A model generated the notes under the pieces. It did not search any database. It was not told the origin of the DNA and was given only the letters and a program-made list of their open reading frames with translations. A program made the translations under genes and the position numbers. This document shows positions 44,601 through 55,725 of a DNA stretch of 64,000 nt, piece by piece. Every line of letters begins with the position of its first letter. Position 1 is the stretch's first letter. This DNA comes from Zygnema cylindricum (lineage: Eukaryota; Streptophyta; Zygnematophyceae; Zygnematales; Zygnemataceae), in NCBI GenBank assembly GCA_037447655.1, contig JBBHKE010003319.1:62001-126000 (forward strand), read 5' to 3'.

Positions 44601-46810
44601 GGCTTGTCCATCTCTCATAAGGTGTTTGATATTTTATAGCTGAAGTAAGAACTCTATTTTTGAGGTAATTAGCATAGTTCATTGCTTTTGCCCAAAATCT
44701 TTTTCCCATCTTCTTATCTGACAACATACTTCTAGCACTATCACTTAGTGTTCTATTTTACCTTTCAGTTACCCCATTTTGTTCCGAGTTTTCTGGGACT
44801 GTCTTTTGGTGTTGGACCCCATCTTCCCTAAGAAAATCCTCAAACTGGTTAGAAGTATACTCTCCACCATTGTCACTCCGTATTCACTCGATTGGAGTTT
44901 CATGGAGTTTTTCGCTCGATGCTTTATATTGTCTAAAACAATCTTGAGCTTCGGACTTGTTTTTCAAAAATACTTTCGGGAATGCCGAGACCAATCATCA
45001 ATGATAGTCATCATAAATCTCTTCCCCCCTTGGTGAGGGCACTTTAGCCAATCACCAAATATTTGTGTGTACTAGATCTATAATTTTTTCTCCCTTATAG
45101 GTGGCTGTTTTAGGAAAGGGTAATCTGTGTGTTTTACATTGAGCACATCCACTACAATCACTTATATTATCATTCTCACTAAACTTAATCCCTTCCACCA
45201 CTCCCATCTTTTTCGTTTCTCTTAACTTGTCTAGATTCACATGCCCAAGCCTCTTATGCCACATCATAATATCATGAACACCAGCATAATAAAGTTTCAT
45301 CTTATCATTATTTCAAACAAGCCTATACATCCCATGGCTACCTTTCTCAACAATGAAATAGACATCCTCCTCAAAGCTAGCAGTAAAGACTCATTCCCTA
45401 GTGCTAGTAAAAAAACCCTTATCTTCTAATACGGATGTAGAGATATGGTTTTTGTTCAGCTCCAGAATAAACAATACATTGGAGAATGTTTTTATGGATG
45501 TCTTTCCTTCTACTAACACTTTCAGATCTACCGATCGTACAAGAGTAGTGGTCAATATCCTCCCAACTCCGTACTCTATCTCTACGGTGGGAATCTTTCT
45601 TATCTTAGTGAACAGGTGCCTATCCTTACACATGTGCATGGAGGAACCTGAATCTATAATCAAGCATGTTTCACCTTTCAATCCACCGTAGCACATTTCT
45701 ACCTTCGTGGAATTTTGTCCTCATTTTTTGCCTCCAACTCCTCATCCAAAAAAAGCTCATCGTCCTCATCCTCTGATTTCGCCTCATGTACTTGTGTCAC
45801 AAGGGCCTTTTTATTTCCTCTTGGGGTACCACCGGTCTGCCCCTCCTTTAACCGAAGCTCGGTTAGCTTAGTGCACTCTACCATATAGTGCCCCAGTTAC
45901 TTACAAAAATGACATAAACCTTTGGGAGCCCTTGGTCCGAACTCGTCGGTCTGATTTTTCTGCTCCCTTCCTCCATAGTTTCCAACCGATTTTCGGGAAT
46001 ACTTGTTCCTCCAATCGGTCGCAGTTGCCAAGGCTTGACCACTCTTTCCTCCCCTTCGGATCTCAATCGTATTCTCCCGAACGAGAATCATCCCTACCAC
46101 TGAGATCCATATCCACCTTGATTCCAGCAAGTCCTGCACACGGTTGACTATGTTTTCGAACTCATCGGGAAACTTCATCTGTAAACAATTAACCTTTTAT
46201 TTGTCACTATAATCTTTTCCCGCTCTCTCTAGCTCCATGAAGAGTGTAGCAAGCTCATTGCGAAAATCTAACATCTTCCCCCCATTGTATACATACTCCT
46301 TAACTTTCTGATCAACCAACTGTTGTTGCTGAATCGTACCACTTCGGTACATCTCTATGAGAGCCATCAAAAGATCGGATGCCCTTTCTACTTGCAAATG
46401 AGGACATGCAAGTCCTTGAAAGAGATGGCGTAGGATGAAGTGCTTTGCCGCCATATTGTTGAAGTCCTAGGTTTCACTATCATTCTCCTCGTTCCTCGGA
46501 ATAGGTGACATGAATGTCGAACCAGTTGCTATTGGTGTGGTCGTCTCCTTCTCTTTTCCTTTGTCCACCACCTCTCCCTACTTTGTTTCCTCCGTTGAAG
46601 GTGGATCCTCTTTCCTGGTGAATTTGCTTCCTCCAAACCCTGGAGGGATTCCAAGACTTGATGGACGCCCCAATCGTCCACTCACTATCCCCCAAAACCT
46701 TTTTTCGCATAGAGCTCCTATCATCATACTTTTCAGTATATGAAGCCAGTTCCATTAAAGATTGGTACCCTAGAGAGTGGGTCTATAACCTGAAACTCTG
46801 AGACCTCCAT
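41694..46810 (-). pseudogene. A4 gag-pol, broken
   Basis: The minus-strand gag ATG is at 46810, inside the 5' LTR, and the PBS has mutated to GGTTATAGACCCACT (46790-46776). Gag core segments are at 46454-46197 and 46178-45897, with a knuckle near 45900. Protease has DSGSS in place of DSGAS (45696-45391). The integrase zinc finger is at 45300-45052, and the integrase C-terminal side at 44727-44470, where the E solo LTR interrupts it. The linker is at 43665-43312 and RT at 43256-42660, with YVDD at 42689-42678. RNase H is open at 42215-41694 (173 codons: WSDASYGD, STMEAEY, CDNQAT). Many stops and shifts separate the parts. Confidence 0.87.
43733..44467 (+). mobile_element. Solo LTR of family E (735 bp) inside A4 pol
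   Basis: It runs from TGTTGTTTTTT to GTAGAATAACA, flanked by a perfect TSD CCTTT (43728-43732 and 44468-44472). Removing it restores the A4 frame around KGYRVYD. The 59 bases at its end begin with an ATG (44409) and encode MSTSTTTAAPPPAPVVVE, which suggests that this family too starts gag inside the LTR. It contains GC-rich repeats of GCAGCGCAGCTGCTATA (about 43760-43880) and a tandem array of TAGCTCAGTGGTAGCTTAGTGA-like words (about 44030-44100). Confidence 0.8.
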
Positions 46811-47858
46811 AAGTCCTCAGAGTGAACAGCTTATAAGAAGCCTCTAGATATCTCTGACCCCTTTGTGTTTCAGCAAGAAAAATCTGCCACCCTGGTAGAC
46901 AAAAACTCTTACCACCTTCACCCGTGTGAAGGCAAGACTCCCCGAGTGGATAGCAAAAAGAATCTCTAAATTTGCTCCCCTGAGCAGTAAGTTATGGAGG
47001 GTCAAAGTTGACCTTTTGTACAAAAGCTCTCTGAAGAGAAGGTCCTATCTCCTAATTTTTCTAAGTCCTATCTCTCTCACAGACTCTATCTACTGATGTA
47101 CAGAGCCAACGATATTCCACTTTCGTACACAAAAGTACACTTTCCGGTGTACTTATTGTACGAACATTGTACGACATGGCCTAAATGTCGACACATGTCA
47201 TATCCAAATTCGGTGCCGTAATCTCCGAAGATATCATGATCCAATGTAATTTCGCCACGTGTCATCCGATGTGGCGATGACCACAAACTGCCAAAATCCT
47301 CTTCCGCGATCTTGGCGTTCATTCCGGGCGTCCGATTAAATTCACATTTAATCATAGCCGTTATAAATATGTGCGCGGTATTCGTTTTGCTAAAGAAACA
47401 AATGCGCGGTATTAGTTTCTTTATCCGTACCACAATCCGTACTTTTACATTACTGTTTCTATGTATCTAGTAAATAGTTGCAGTTAAATGAATTATTCTA
47501 CTTGGTAATGTATAAGTAAATATCAAACCCTATATTACGTAACACTAGTTCCAGACATAACGGATAAGGCTACCGTCTACCGTCTGCTTACCAACCGGCA
47601 GGTACCACGATGAAATCTTGGGGTCGGCACATATCCTTTTAGTAAATAAACCTCTACCTGTAAAAAGACTAATATATATATTTCTCGTAAACCTCTGGAT
47701 AGCCTAGGTAGCCATGGTTCTAGCTTCCTCTCTAATTTATCAATGACTGCGACAAGTTTGAGAAGTTGGAGAGAGAAGTTAGAGGTAGACCGCCTCGGCT
47801 TTCTCTACATTTCTATTTAAACCTAGAAAATACTATAAACAGACCATTAATTTCTACA
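46791..47858 (-). repeat. A4 5' LTR (1068 bp)
   Basis: It starts TGTAGAAATTAATGG at 47858 (minus strand) and ends TTTCA at 46791. It is very similar to the A4 3' LTR. G-box at 47254-47263. Confidence 0.9.
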
Positions 47859-48477
47859 TTTCTCCATATCCCGCACTAGCAAGCTCAACATATAGCGGAA
47901 CAATATCATTGCAAAACTCTATCATGCTACCGCCTTCATAAAAATAGGCCTCTTTTTCTTATTTTACTAATTGCTACCTTGTATAGTCTCACTCTTATAA
48001 ATTTGAATTAGTGTTTCCCAGATTTGTGAAGACTTGGTTAGGTTTATAAGAATGATAACTATAGATTTAGACATGTTTCTAAATATGAGATGTTTTGCTA
48101 TAACATTTTTGTCCTCCCAAATTTTCCTGTTATTTTCTTTAGTTTTTGATTCAGTTAAAACCCCTACAAGTGGAACCGTAGCCGAGAGCCTAGCTCCCCT
48201 CACTATAGGTGTTCCTTTTCCCTTCTCCGTTTTTCCCTCTTCCATGGCAATGAATTGCCCTTCACCCTCCATTGCATCAAAACTCCGGTTGGTTTTTTGA
48301 GAAGCCCCAGATGATTCTCTATAGTGAGTTCCTCCAAAGCCCGGTGGTGGACCCCTCACTTGTCACGAAACAATTCCCTATAAGTGTTTTTCGAAAAATA
48401 ATCCCTCCATCGTAAACTCACAATAAGTGAAGTCTGTTCCATCAAACATAGGCACTCTAGATGGTGGGCTTATAATG
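47859..48477 (-). pseudogene. N3 gag, proximal part
   Basis: Minus-strand gag sequence includes CPPPGFGGTHYRESSGASQKTN (48359-48295), the core KHLIFRNMSKSIVII...SQIWETLIQIYKSETIQ, and continues across A4. The primer site is decayed to CATTATAAGCCCACC. Confidence 0.72.
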
Positions 48478-50490
48478 TCTAATTCTATAGGGTCTATTAC
48501 CCCACACAATTCGCAGTTCTAAAGAAGCTTATCTAGTTAGTGTCGATTCCAAGTTGATACAAACCCAAATGATTGACCCTTTTACAATCAAAACCCCAAT
48601 ACCAATTCACCTTTGTGAAATAAGACTATTTGTGTGCTCAGTTCCACCACAGAATGCAATGTTAGAATATGAGTTTTGAACACATTCACCCACTTTTACT
48701 TTCCCTTCAAAATGCAGCCTCTCTCGCTGGCAAAAAATCTGACGTGTGTTGCTTCGACACCCTTGAGTCCGTAGCAAAAAGAATCACTAAAAATGGTCAA
48801 CTAAGTTGATAGATATGGCTGCTCAAAGTTAGCCTTTTATACAGATGCTTTGTGGGAGAGAGGCGGCTATCTACCAATATAATCTTAGTCCTAAACCCCT
48901 CTCTAAACCCCCTAGTACTTTAGTGCGGACTAATCAGAGGATTGTATCGTACATAAAACTACAAATGAAAGAGGTCTTTCAACCAAACAAACATGTACTA
49001 CAAGCAAATCAAAGACAATAGAGCACAAAACACCTTAAACTGCACTTAGTGCTCTCATTTCCTTAAACTCTGTGTAGAATGTACAATCTGTATCAAACTG
49101 ATCATTCCTAATTGAATTAAATACTCTAAATATCCTCATAATATCTAAAACGTATGTACAGGGTTTTACTAGACAGCCTACTGACAAAAATCTAAGTGTT
49201 TGGACCAGATTTGTCCACTTACAATATCTATACCCTAAAAATCCAGGTGATTCTTATCACGTCCACATTCATTGGTAGCCCTACACACTAATTTACTTAA
49301 AGATAAGTATTCGTGTAGATACTACAAAAAATCCACACTAAATTTGGTTAATATTGAACAGTTGGTATTCCAAAAATATTAGAAGTCCTAGACTCAAATT
49401 TCTTAGACTTACTAAAGCTTACTTTCAAATAATACAAACCCAAATGATTGACCCCTTGAAAATCAGAACCCCAATACCGATTCACCCCTGTGAAATAATA
49501 CTTTTTGTGTGCTCAGTTCCACCACAAAATGCAAAGTTAGAATATGAGTTTTGGACACATTCACCCACTTTTACTTTCCCTTCAAAATGAAGCCACCCTG
49601 GCAGGCAAAAACTCTGACCTATTATACTCGTGTGTTGTTTCGACACCCTTGATTCCGTAGCAAAAAGAATCACTAAAAATGGTCTACTCAGTTGATAAAT
49701 ATAGCTGCTCAAAGTTAGCCTTTTATACAGATGCTCTCTGGGAGAGAGGCGGCTATCTACCAAAATAATCTAAGTCCTAAACCCCTCTCTAAACCCCCTA
49801 GTACTTAGGTGCGGACCAATCAGAGGAGTGTACTATACATTAAAGTACAAATGTCGGAGTACTTTCTACATGGTATTTGTACTACATGGCCAAAACAATG
49901 ACATCTGTCACATTCGGATTTGTTATCATGCGCTCCAGAGATTTCATAAACCCGTAAGATGTTGCCACGTGTCATCCGGAGTGGCGACGTATGAAAACCG
50001 CCAAAATGTACTTCCCGCGACACCGCCGCTTACCACAGCCGTCCGATTAGATCTCCTTTTAAAATAAGCTTTTGAAATAATTGTTCGCACCATTTATTTC
50101 ATGCGGTACAATAGTATTTGATAGGTTCTATTTTCCACCGTAAGTTTTGTTAGTTAAATGAAATGTCCTATATATAAATGTTTAAATATATATCAAACCC
50201 CATGTATTCTAGCACAGTTCCTAGACTATAGGATAACGCTACTCGCTACCGGCTATTTTGATAGACGGTAGGTATCAAGATCAAATCCTGGGCTATCAAT
50301 CCCCCTTTTGGTAAATCTACAAGAAACTACTCATGTCTCTTTAGAAGGCCTAGATAGCCATGGCTGTAGCTCCCTATCCAGCCTTTAGTGACTACAACAA
50401 GTGTGAGGGCTTGGAGAAAGGGGTTAGAGGCAGACTGCCTCTGCTCTTTTCTATCCTAACACATAAATAAAAAATACTTAAATTTCAACA
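48478..50490 (-). repeat. N3 5' LTR, enlarged by an internal duplication and unknown insert
   Basis: The LTR should be about 1.1 kb but spans 2.0 kb. A block of about 410 bp (TACAAACCCAAATGATTG ... TACAAATG) occurs at about 48558-48966 and again at about 49435-49855, with 466 bp of unmatched sequence (48967-49432) between. The outer end is normal: first base 50490, G-box 49974-49983, hairpin 1 near 50257-50300 (TTGATAGAC with GGCTATCAA). Confidence 0.75.
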
Positions 50491-50495
50491 ATGTT

Positions 50496-51130
50496 TTTTT
50501 GGCTTATAAAAATAATTAACGTTATCAAAGCTTATTGGGAATATGAATATTTAAAAAAAAATCATATATTCTAAATTTTTTACTAATACTAATTTGGGTT
50601 TTTCAAAAAATTAGAAAAAAAACCCTAAACATGCTTTCACTAGTATAGGTATCTGTACAAAATCTTTGAAATTGTATGTTGTCGCGTAGTTTTACCGTCC
50701 GTACTTGCTAGAGTATTTTATGTGAGTTAAATTTTCACTTTTTTCCAGTGCACATTCACATGCGCGCGCGCATATGTTAAATTTTTTTCTGTTTTTTTTC
50801 ACTTAGAAATGTACAATTTTGTACAGTTTAACACTAACCGTACACCACGCTATTAAAATCACATTGTACTTTCGTTTGTTACGGTAATTGGAACAAACCC
50901 TCAATGGCGTAAAGGAAAAATATAATTATTAATGTTATTTTTGGATTTTTTTCAAAATTTGAGGGAACCGAATTAGCGTCCAATACGCTAATAGCATAGA
51001 TATCCTATTCGTACAGATTTTGGACTTTTTTATGAAAACTACTTAGAATTCGTTTGTTTCGTAGCTTTCGTAAATTTTGCTCGTCTCACACTGTACGAAA
51101 AATTGTACGGACACTAAAAAAAAAAGTTGC
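50496..51130. other. AT-rich intergenic DNA, nothing recognised
   Basis: Homopolymer-rich sequence follows the N3 TSD. A short GCGCGCGC run lies near 50765. No gene or repeat that can be assigned was seen. Confidence 0.4.
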
Positions 51131-51565
51131 TTCATTTGCGCGCGCGTATTTTTGTGTCCTCCACTCCCTCTTCAGAAGGAAGTCGTCGTTGCAGACGACG
51201 TATATTTCGTCGCTTGTCGCTTGTTCGTTGCACTTTTCAGTTTTGCATTTCCGCTTCATTTGCGCGCGCATATTTTTATCTTAGCGGCGAGCAGCGGAAT
51301 TTATGGCGTCTCGCACACGTACTTTTTTCTGAGCGGCGAGCAGCGGAATTTATGGCGTCTCGCACACAGATTTATATCTCAGCGGCGAGCGGCGGAATTT
51401 ATGGCCTCTCCAACGGTAGCTTCCTTGAGCCGTTTTGCGTCATTTGCGCGCGCGTATTTTCATCTGTCCTCCACTCCGTCCTTAGAAAGAAGCCGCCGTT
51501 TGAGATGCTGTAAATTCTGACGCTCGCGGCTACAGTAGTTCGTTGCACTTTTCAGTTTTTTGGGA
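51131..51565. repeat. Repeat cluster: 49-bp tandem array between two related flanks
   Basis: AGCGGCGAGCAGCGGAATTT starts at 51283, 51332 and 51381 (period 49), each copy with TATGGCGTCTCGCACAC-like sequence. Two related flanks, about 51131-51250 and 51440-51560, share TCATTTGCGCGCGCGTATTTT, GTCCTCCACTCC and GTTCGTTGCACTTTTCAG. Frames are open on several strands only because of the repeats. Confidence 0.6.
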
Positions 51566-51838
51566 TATTGAATATTGAAAAAAAATGAAATTTGCAAGTC
51601 CAAAAAAAGTACGAATTTTACCTACGAATTTTAAAAGTTTTTAATTGTTTTATGCGCACTCTACGTTGTATTCGTTATTTTACTCCGTGCGTTTTATGAG
51701 CATAGGACATTTATGGCTAATAGCGATTGGCGGTGTACTGTACTGGAGCGATAATTGACAGGATCCTGTACTATTTCGTATCATTCAGATCTGATTTTGT
51801 TTTGTTTGTTTCGGCGTCTTTTGAGAACCTATCGCTAA

Positions 51839-52040
51839 TCTCCTGGATTTCAGGAGTCCACATTGACCGTCCGACTTTTACTGTTTCTGCGAAAAGTCCG
51901 CGAAGCAGTCGCGCCAGCCAGCCTATAGAGGATTGCATTCCTCCACCGACCTCGTGGAAGGTACAGTACGAAACGATGGCAGACACGTTTATAACATAAT
52001 GTACTTTACGTGCCCATGTACGGTCGATTTCTTTGCACGT
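51839..52040 (+). repeat. Dispersed repeat copy 1 (GACCGTCCGA / CCGCGAAGCAGTC)
   Basis: CTCCTGGATTTCAGGAGTCC, then GACCGTCCGA, TTTCTGCGAAAAGTCCGCGA, and finally CGATTTCTTTGCACG. The same order occurs at 55726-55960. The GTGAAC..CGACCGT core recurs at 55378 and 55640. No protein match was recognised. Confidence 0.5.
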
Positions 52041-52659
52041 CGTAGTGGCTCTGTACCTCCGAAAACGGCATCTGCAAGTCATAGTTGTCCAATTCGTACG
52101 GATTTGGATTTATGAGCATAGGACAGCTATGCTGCAAATCCACCAAAGTTACCTGACAAGATTTTCCAGAGGATGACGCGTCACGCTCACTTTGACTTTT
52201 TTCATCCTTTTTATTAGGGTTCGCCGCGCTAGTTTTTTCGGTTTCTTGGCTGTTTGAAGTCATTATTTTGTACAATGAGAAAGTACGTCCGTACAAGTAT
52301 GACATTTAGATTGTACCACTGAAATATCTTGACTTTTTCGAACATCTGAACGCAAGGACACGTGTAAAAGAAACTGAAGTACGGCGTGTACAAAAAATAA
52401 AATCTGCCACGAATCAGAAATGGAGTTTGGCAACCGGCGTATTCTAACCGGCGTAGAAAATTCTGTCGTTTTGTAACCGGTACGGTGTACTTGCCGGAAA
52501 CGTTAATCGTCTTTCCATAAGATTTCTTAAAGCTGACGTATGCGACAGTGCAGCACATCGACTGCTGTAACGCTCATCGGAAAAATTTCCGTTAGATTTT
52601 GCAGTTATGCTTTTGGCCTTTTGCTGTTATTTGTTGAATATACTTCTAGACTTTGTCCG

Positions 52660-52745
52660 TACGGTACGGATTTGTTGACGCTGACTATAATCTCCTCTTT
52701 GTCGCATTGTCTTGTCACATGTTTTGCCAAACTGCAACTTTGGTC
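52660..52745 (-). repeat. Dispersed inverted repeat copy 1
   Basis: The reverse complement of this stretch (GTTGCAGTTTGGCAAAACAT, then GTGACAAGACAATGCGACAA) matches 61811-61900 (GTTGCAGTTTGGCGGAACAT...). Confidence 0.55.
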
Positions 52746-52765
52746 CACCATTGACAAAAACCATA

Positions 52766-53545
52766 GTTCAAAAGTAGGTGAAAGTACGCCCATACAATAT
52801 GCCTATTGTACGCAAAACATACAATATGACCTTAAGACCCATATTATACTGGTCGCAAAATGAAAAAGAAAAGTAACAGGGTTGAGTTGCACATTGTTGG
52901 ATAAAGAATTAAACGTCATCGGAAGGTCGCTGATCAAAGTAGCGATCGAAGTAGCGATCTAAGAAGATCACATGAAAAGCCCATAACACAACTTGCGCTT
53001 ACCAAAGGCCTACCATAAAACGCCTACCCCCGAACTATGACAAAAACAATGGAATGAACAGTTATTATTTGTCTGTTTAGCTTATAGTTCAAAAGTAGGC
53101 GTTTTTTGGTAGGCCTTTTGTAGGCCGCCTTTAGCGTAAGTTGTGTTACAGGCTTTCTATGTGATCTTCTTAGATCGCTACTTTCATCAGCGACCGTCCG
53201 ATCGTCCGAATCTGACGATAGTCTTATTGTAAGTTGTGTTATGGGCTTTTCATGTGATCTTCTTAGATCGTTAATTTCATCAACGACCATCAGATCGTCC
53301 GAATCTGACGGTTTAAATAAAAAGTCGCTCAAAACTCACAGAAAAATATTTTTTTGTCCGATTTTTTTTTCAAATTTAGACATGACGTTTAATTCTCTAT
53401 CGATCCATGTGCAACTCAACCCTGTTACTATTTTATTTCATTTTGCGGCCAATACAATATGGGTCTTAAGGCCATATTGTATGTTTTGCATACAGGCATA
53501 TTGTATGGGCGTACGGTCACCTACTTTTGAACTATGGTTTAGCTG
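52766..53545. mobile_element. Foldback / MITE-like element with long terminal inverted repeats
   Basis: The left arm (AACCATAGTTCAAAAGTAGGTG-like start at about 52767, then CGCCCATACAATATGCC, AACATACAATATG, GTAACAGGGTTGAGTTGCAC, ATTAAACGTCAT to about 52920) is repeated in reverse complement at about 53380-53540. An inner inverted copy of TAGTTCAAAAGTAGGCG lies at 53082-53105. Between the arms, GTAAGTTGTGTTA.GGGCTTT and GTGATCTTCTTAGATCG occur twice (53132 and 53230) and inverted near 52960-53010. No transposase and no clear TSD were found. Confidence 0.6.
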
Positions 53546-54190
53546 TCTTCTCTTTTCTATTTTTTTTTCTTTTTTTCTTGTACCTGTGTGTATAGTGACA
53601 TGGCATTTACCATTCACAAAAGCGAAAAAGGTAAAAAAAAAAAAAATGTCGAAGAGATTAGTTAACCTACTATAGCAGTTTCCAGCATGTCTGTACTTGT
53701 AAGAGTCCCGGTGTTCGTTTGGTACGACTTCGATACATATCGGCCGGTAAATTAAATCTACAAAACAACGATTTTGTTTAATGAACCTGAGGATTTCACG
53801 TGTGAACAGAAATATAGCTTAGGGCACTTTCCCATGTAACCGAAACTTTAGTCTTGTAACTTTGTTTGTAGGAGCACCAGCACCATGGAAACAGGTTCTC
53901 TTTTCATAGTTTGTATGGTCCGTTCACATGGTGAAGAAAAATATTAGTGATGATTGGACCATTTTTATTATAGATAAAGAGGAATACTCCATGGTCATAA
54001 AAAAACCCTATATGAACGTGAACGTTGTAGGAGGAGGGTGTCTGTATTGATTAGTACCATAAATCATAAATAAATAGCACATTACATCATACGGAAAAAC
54101 ATACGTAATATCCTCCTCCCGCCCTTGAGCGCGTGCTACGTGGGGGTGGGGTGGAGGGGGCCTTTTCATTTTTTTTTGACCTAGCGTCAC
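53546..54190. other. No recognised gene
   Basis: Low-complexity T/A runs and a G-rich stretch (about 54130-54160). Short open frames have no family resemblance. Confidence 0.4.
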
Positions 54191-54193
54191 TCT

Positions 54194-54300
54194 AATATAT
54201 CGCGATAGAAATATATCGAATTATGTGCAGATATATCGGCCAAATATCGGGATGGAAATCTTATCAATATATCGATGCAATATATCGATGAGCGGGTACT
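54194..54300. repeat. Cluster of ATATATCG words
   Basis: ATATATCG or AATATCG occurs about seven times in 100 bp, some as TATCGAT. It could be a simple-sequence remnant or a binding-site cluster. Confidence 0.4.
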
Positions 54301-54333
54301 CAAAACTTAGAACATATCGAATATAGGCAAGAG

Positions 54334-54625
54334 GCCTTCGATACACAACACTACGGCAATGCACTATGGCAACGTAACCATGAGCGTTGTAATTTTGTAC
54401 TTTTTCGGGTATAGGCGGGTACGGTTAGTCGCGAGAAATCGAGTTTCGGTTGAGCTTTTATTTTCGTAAACGCGTTTCAGGTAACGGTTAACAATCTAGG
54501 AGCGTGACATGACCCGGTAGAGCGTCGGGTACTCATATTTTGAAAAATTAAAAACGGTAGGTTTCGGTTATGTAAAGTTTTGACTTTTGCGACCCCTGCC
54601 TTCGATACACAACACTACGGCAATA
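54334..54625 (+). repeat. 27-bp perfect direct repeat bracketing about 240 bp
   Basis: The word CCTTCGATACACAACACTAC (continuing GGCAAT) occurs at about 54334-54360 and about 54599-54625. The DNA between shows no gene. The arrangement could be an insertion with a long target duplication, or a local duplication. Confidence 0.5.
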
Positions 54626-55725
54626 ATGTTCTCCTCGACCCGACGTTACTCGCGGGACGCTTGACTCGCACGTCCACACAGCGTGACAATACGTTTTTTG
54701 TACTTTTGCTACGACGGAACTTCATCTTATGATCTAGACATGGGGCCGAGGCGTAATTACTTTGGGATTTCCCCCTACGCGCGCCAATTTTTTGACAATA
54801 GATCAAGAGCCAATCAGTGTTGACCTCCCGTACGGCGAGACCAGATTCCATTGTACCTTTGTACCTCTGACGAAGCCAATCGCTGACGAGGCCACATGCC
54901 GCCATCGAGGCCTCCGCTTCGCTGGGAGCTGCCGACCGAAAGTGGCCATTGGCAGGCGTTTCTCGACGAGGCGAAACCTTGTGACCGTACGGATCGGAAC
55001 TAGCTGGACTTCCATAGCCGTACAATCCCCAATCTGAACAGGTTGTCGGCGGGACCTTCAACGACATCTTGTTATAACCACCAGACAACCAGCTATATTG
55101 TATCGTATGGAACAGTTGGCGCAAAAGGTACACATTAGAGCCGCAAACGACAAAACATGCGTCGGCTATGCTGAACTGTGTGTACAGAATCGCATAGAAT
55201 CTTTGACCTGTTCGATTCTTTTATGGGAGCTTTTATGATGATCGGATTGCGAAGTGCCACGTGGCTGACTGAAGTTTAAGTTTAAAATATCCGTATTTTT
55301 TGTACCATTCCGTACTGTATGATTTCTATCGTTTGAAAAACATTTCTGGCGTGAATCTGCCACGTGTCGTCAATGTGCCGGGAGTGAACGTGGACCGTCC
55401 GATGGTTTCTGTTTCATCGTCTATTTTCATTTTTGAGAAACATTTTCGGACGAATCTCCCACAGAATCTGACGTCCGGCTGTCCGACGGACGATCTATTC
55501 GAATCTTAAGGTACATAGAGACGACTGGCGTCCATAGTGCCACGTGGCATGTTTTTCTGCAGGTGCTGACCCATGCCGCCAAGGGCTTATTTGAGGGACA
55601 TCTTGTTATGCGTGATTGTCTTTATTTGTTTCAGGTGCCAAGAGTGAACATCGACCGTTCGTTTTCTTTTCTTTGAGCGTCCTTTTTTGCTTTTTTTCAA
55701 AACGCTTTTCTTCAGAATCCGTCGG
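54626..55725. other. GC-richer stretch without a supported gene
   Basis: About 54760-55020 is richer in GC and open on both strands, but the longest frame (minus, 55133-54615) lacks an ATG at its start and matches no family I know. CCACGTGTC/GCCACGTGGC words occur at 55255, 55360 and 55540. Part of the GTGAAC..GACCGTCCGAT repeat is at 55378-55403. Confidence 0.35.

Larger units (their letters stand above)
40607..47858 (-). mobile_element. A4: Ty1/copia element (minus), with a solo LTR inside
   Basis: The 3' LTR is 40607-41680 and the 5' LTR 46791-47858. TSD is ATTCT (40602-40606) versus TTTCT (47859-47863), one mismatch. The host reads CAGATTCTACATATCCCGC at the empty site in N2 (about 7417). 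Its two LTRs are nearly identical over long stretches, so it inserted more recently than A1 or A2, or its LTRs were homogenised. Confidence 0.9.
38073..50490 (-). mobile_element. N3: non-autonomous Copia-related element holding A4
   Basis: It is bounded by a perfect TSD ATGTT (38068-38072 and 50491-50495). The 3' LTR is 38073-39209, the internal region 39210-40606 plus 47859-48477, and the 5' LTR 48478-50490. A4 sits in its gag. The body, without A4, is about 2.0 kb and has the same deletion layout as N1 and N2. Confidence 0.88.

Noticed and set aside
51771-52082. Minus-strand frame over dispersed repeat copy 1
   Set aside because: The related copy at 55726 does not keep the frame, so the similarity is at DNA level only.
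54615-55133. 172-codon minus-strand frame in the GC-richer stretch
   Set aside because: It starts with GTG, has no family resemblance, and the opposite strand is equally open.
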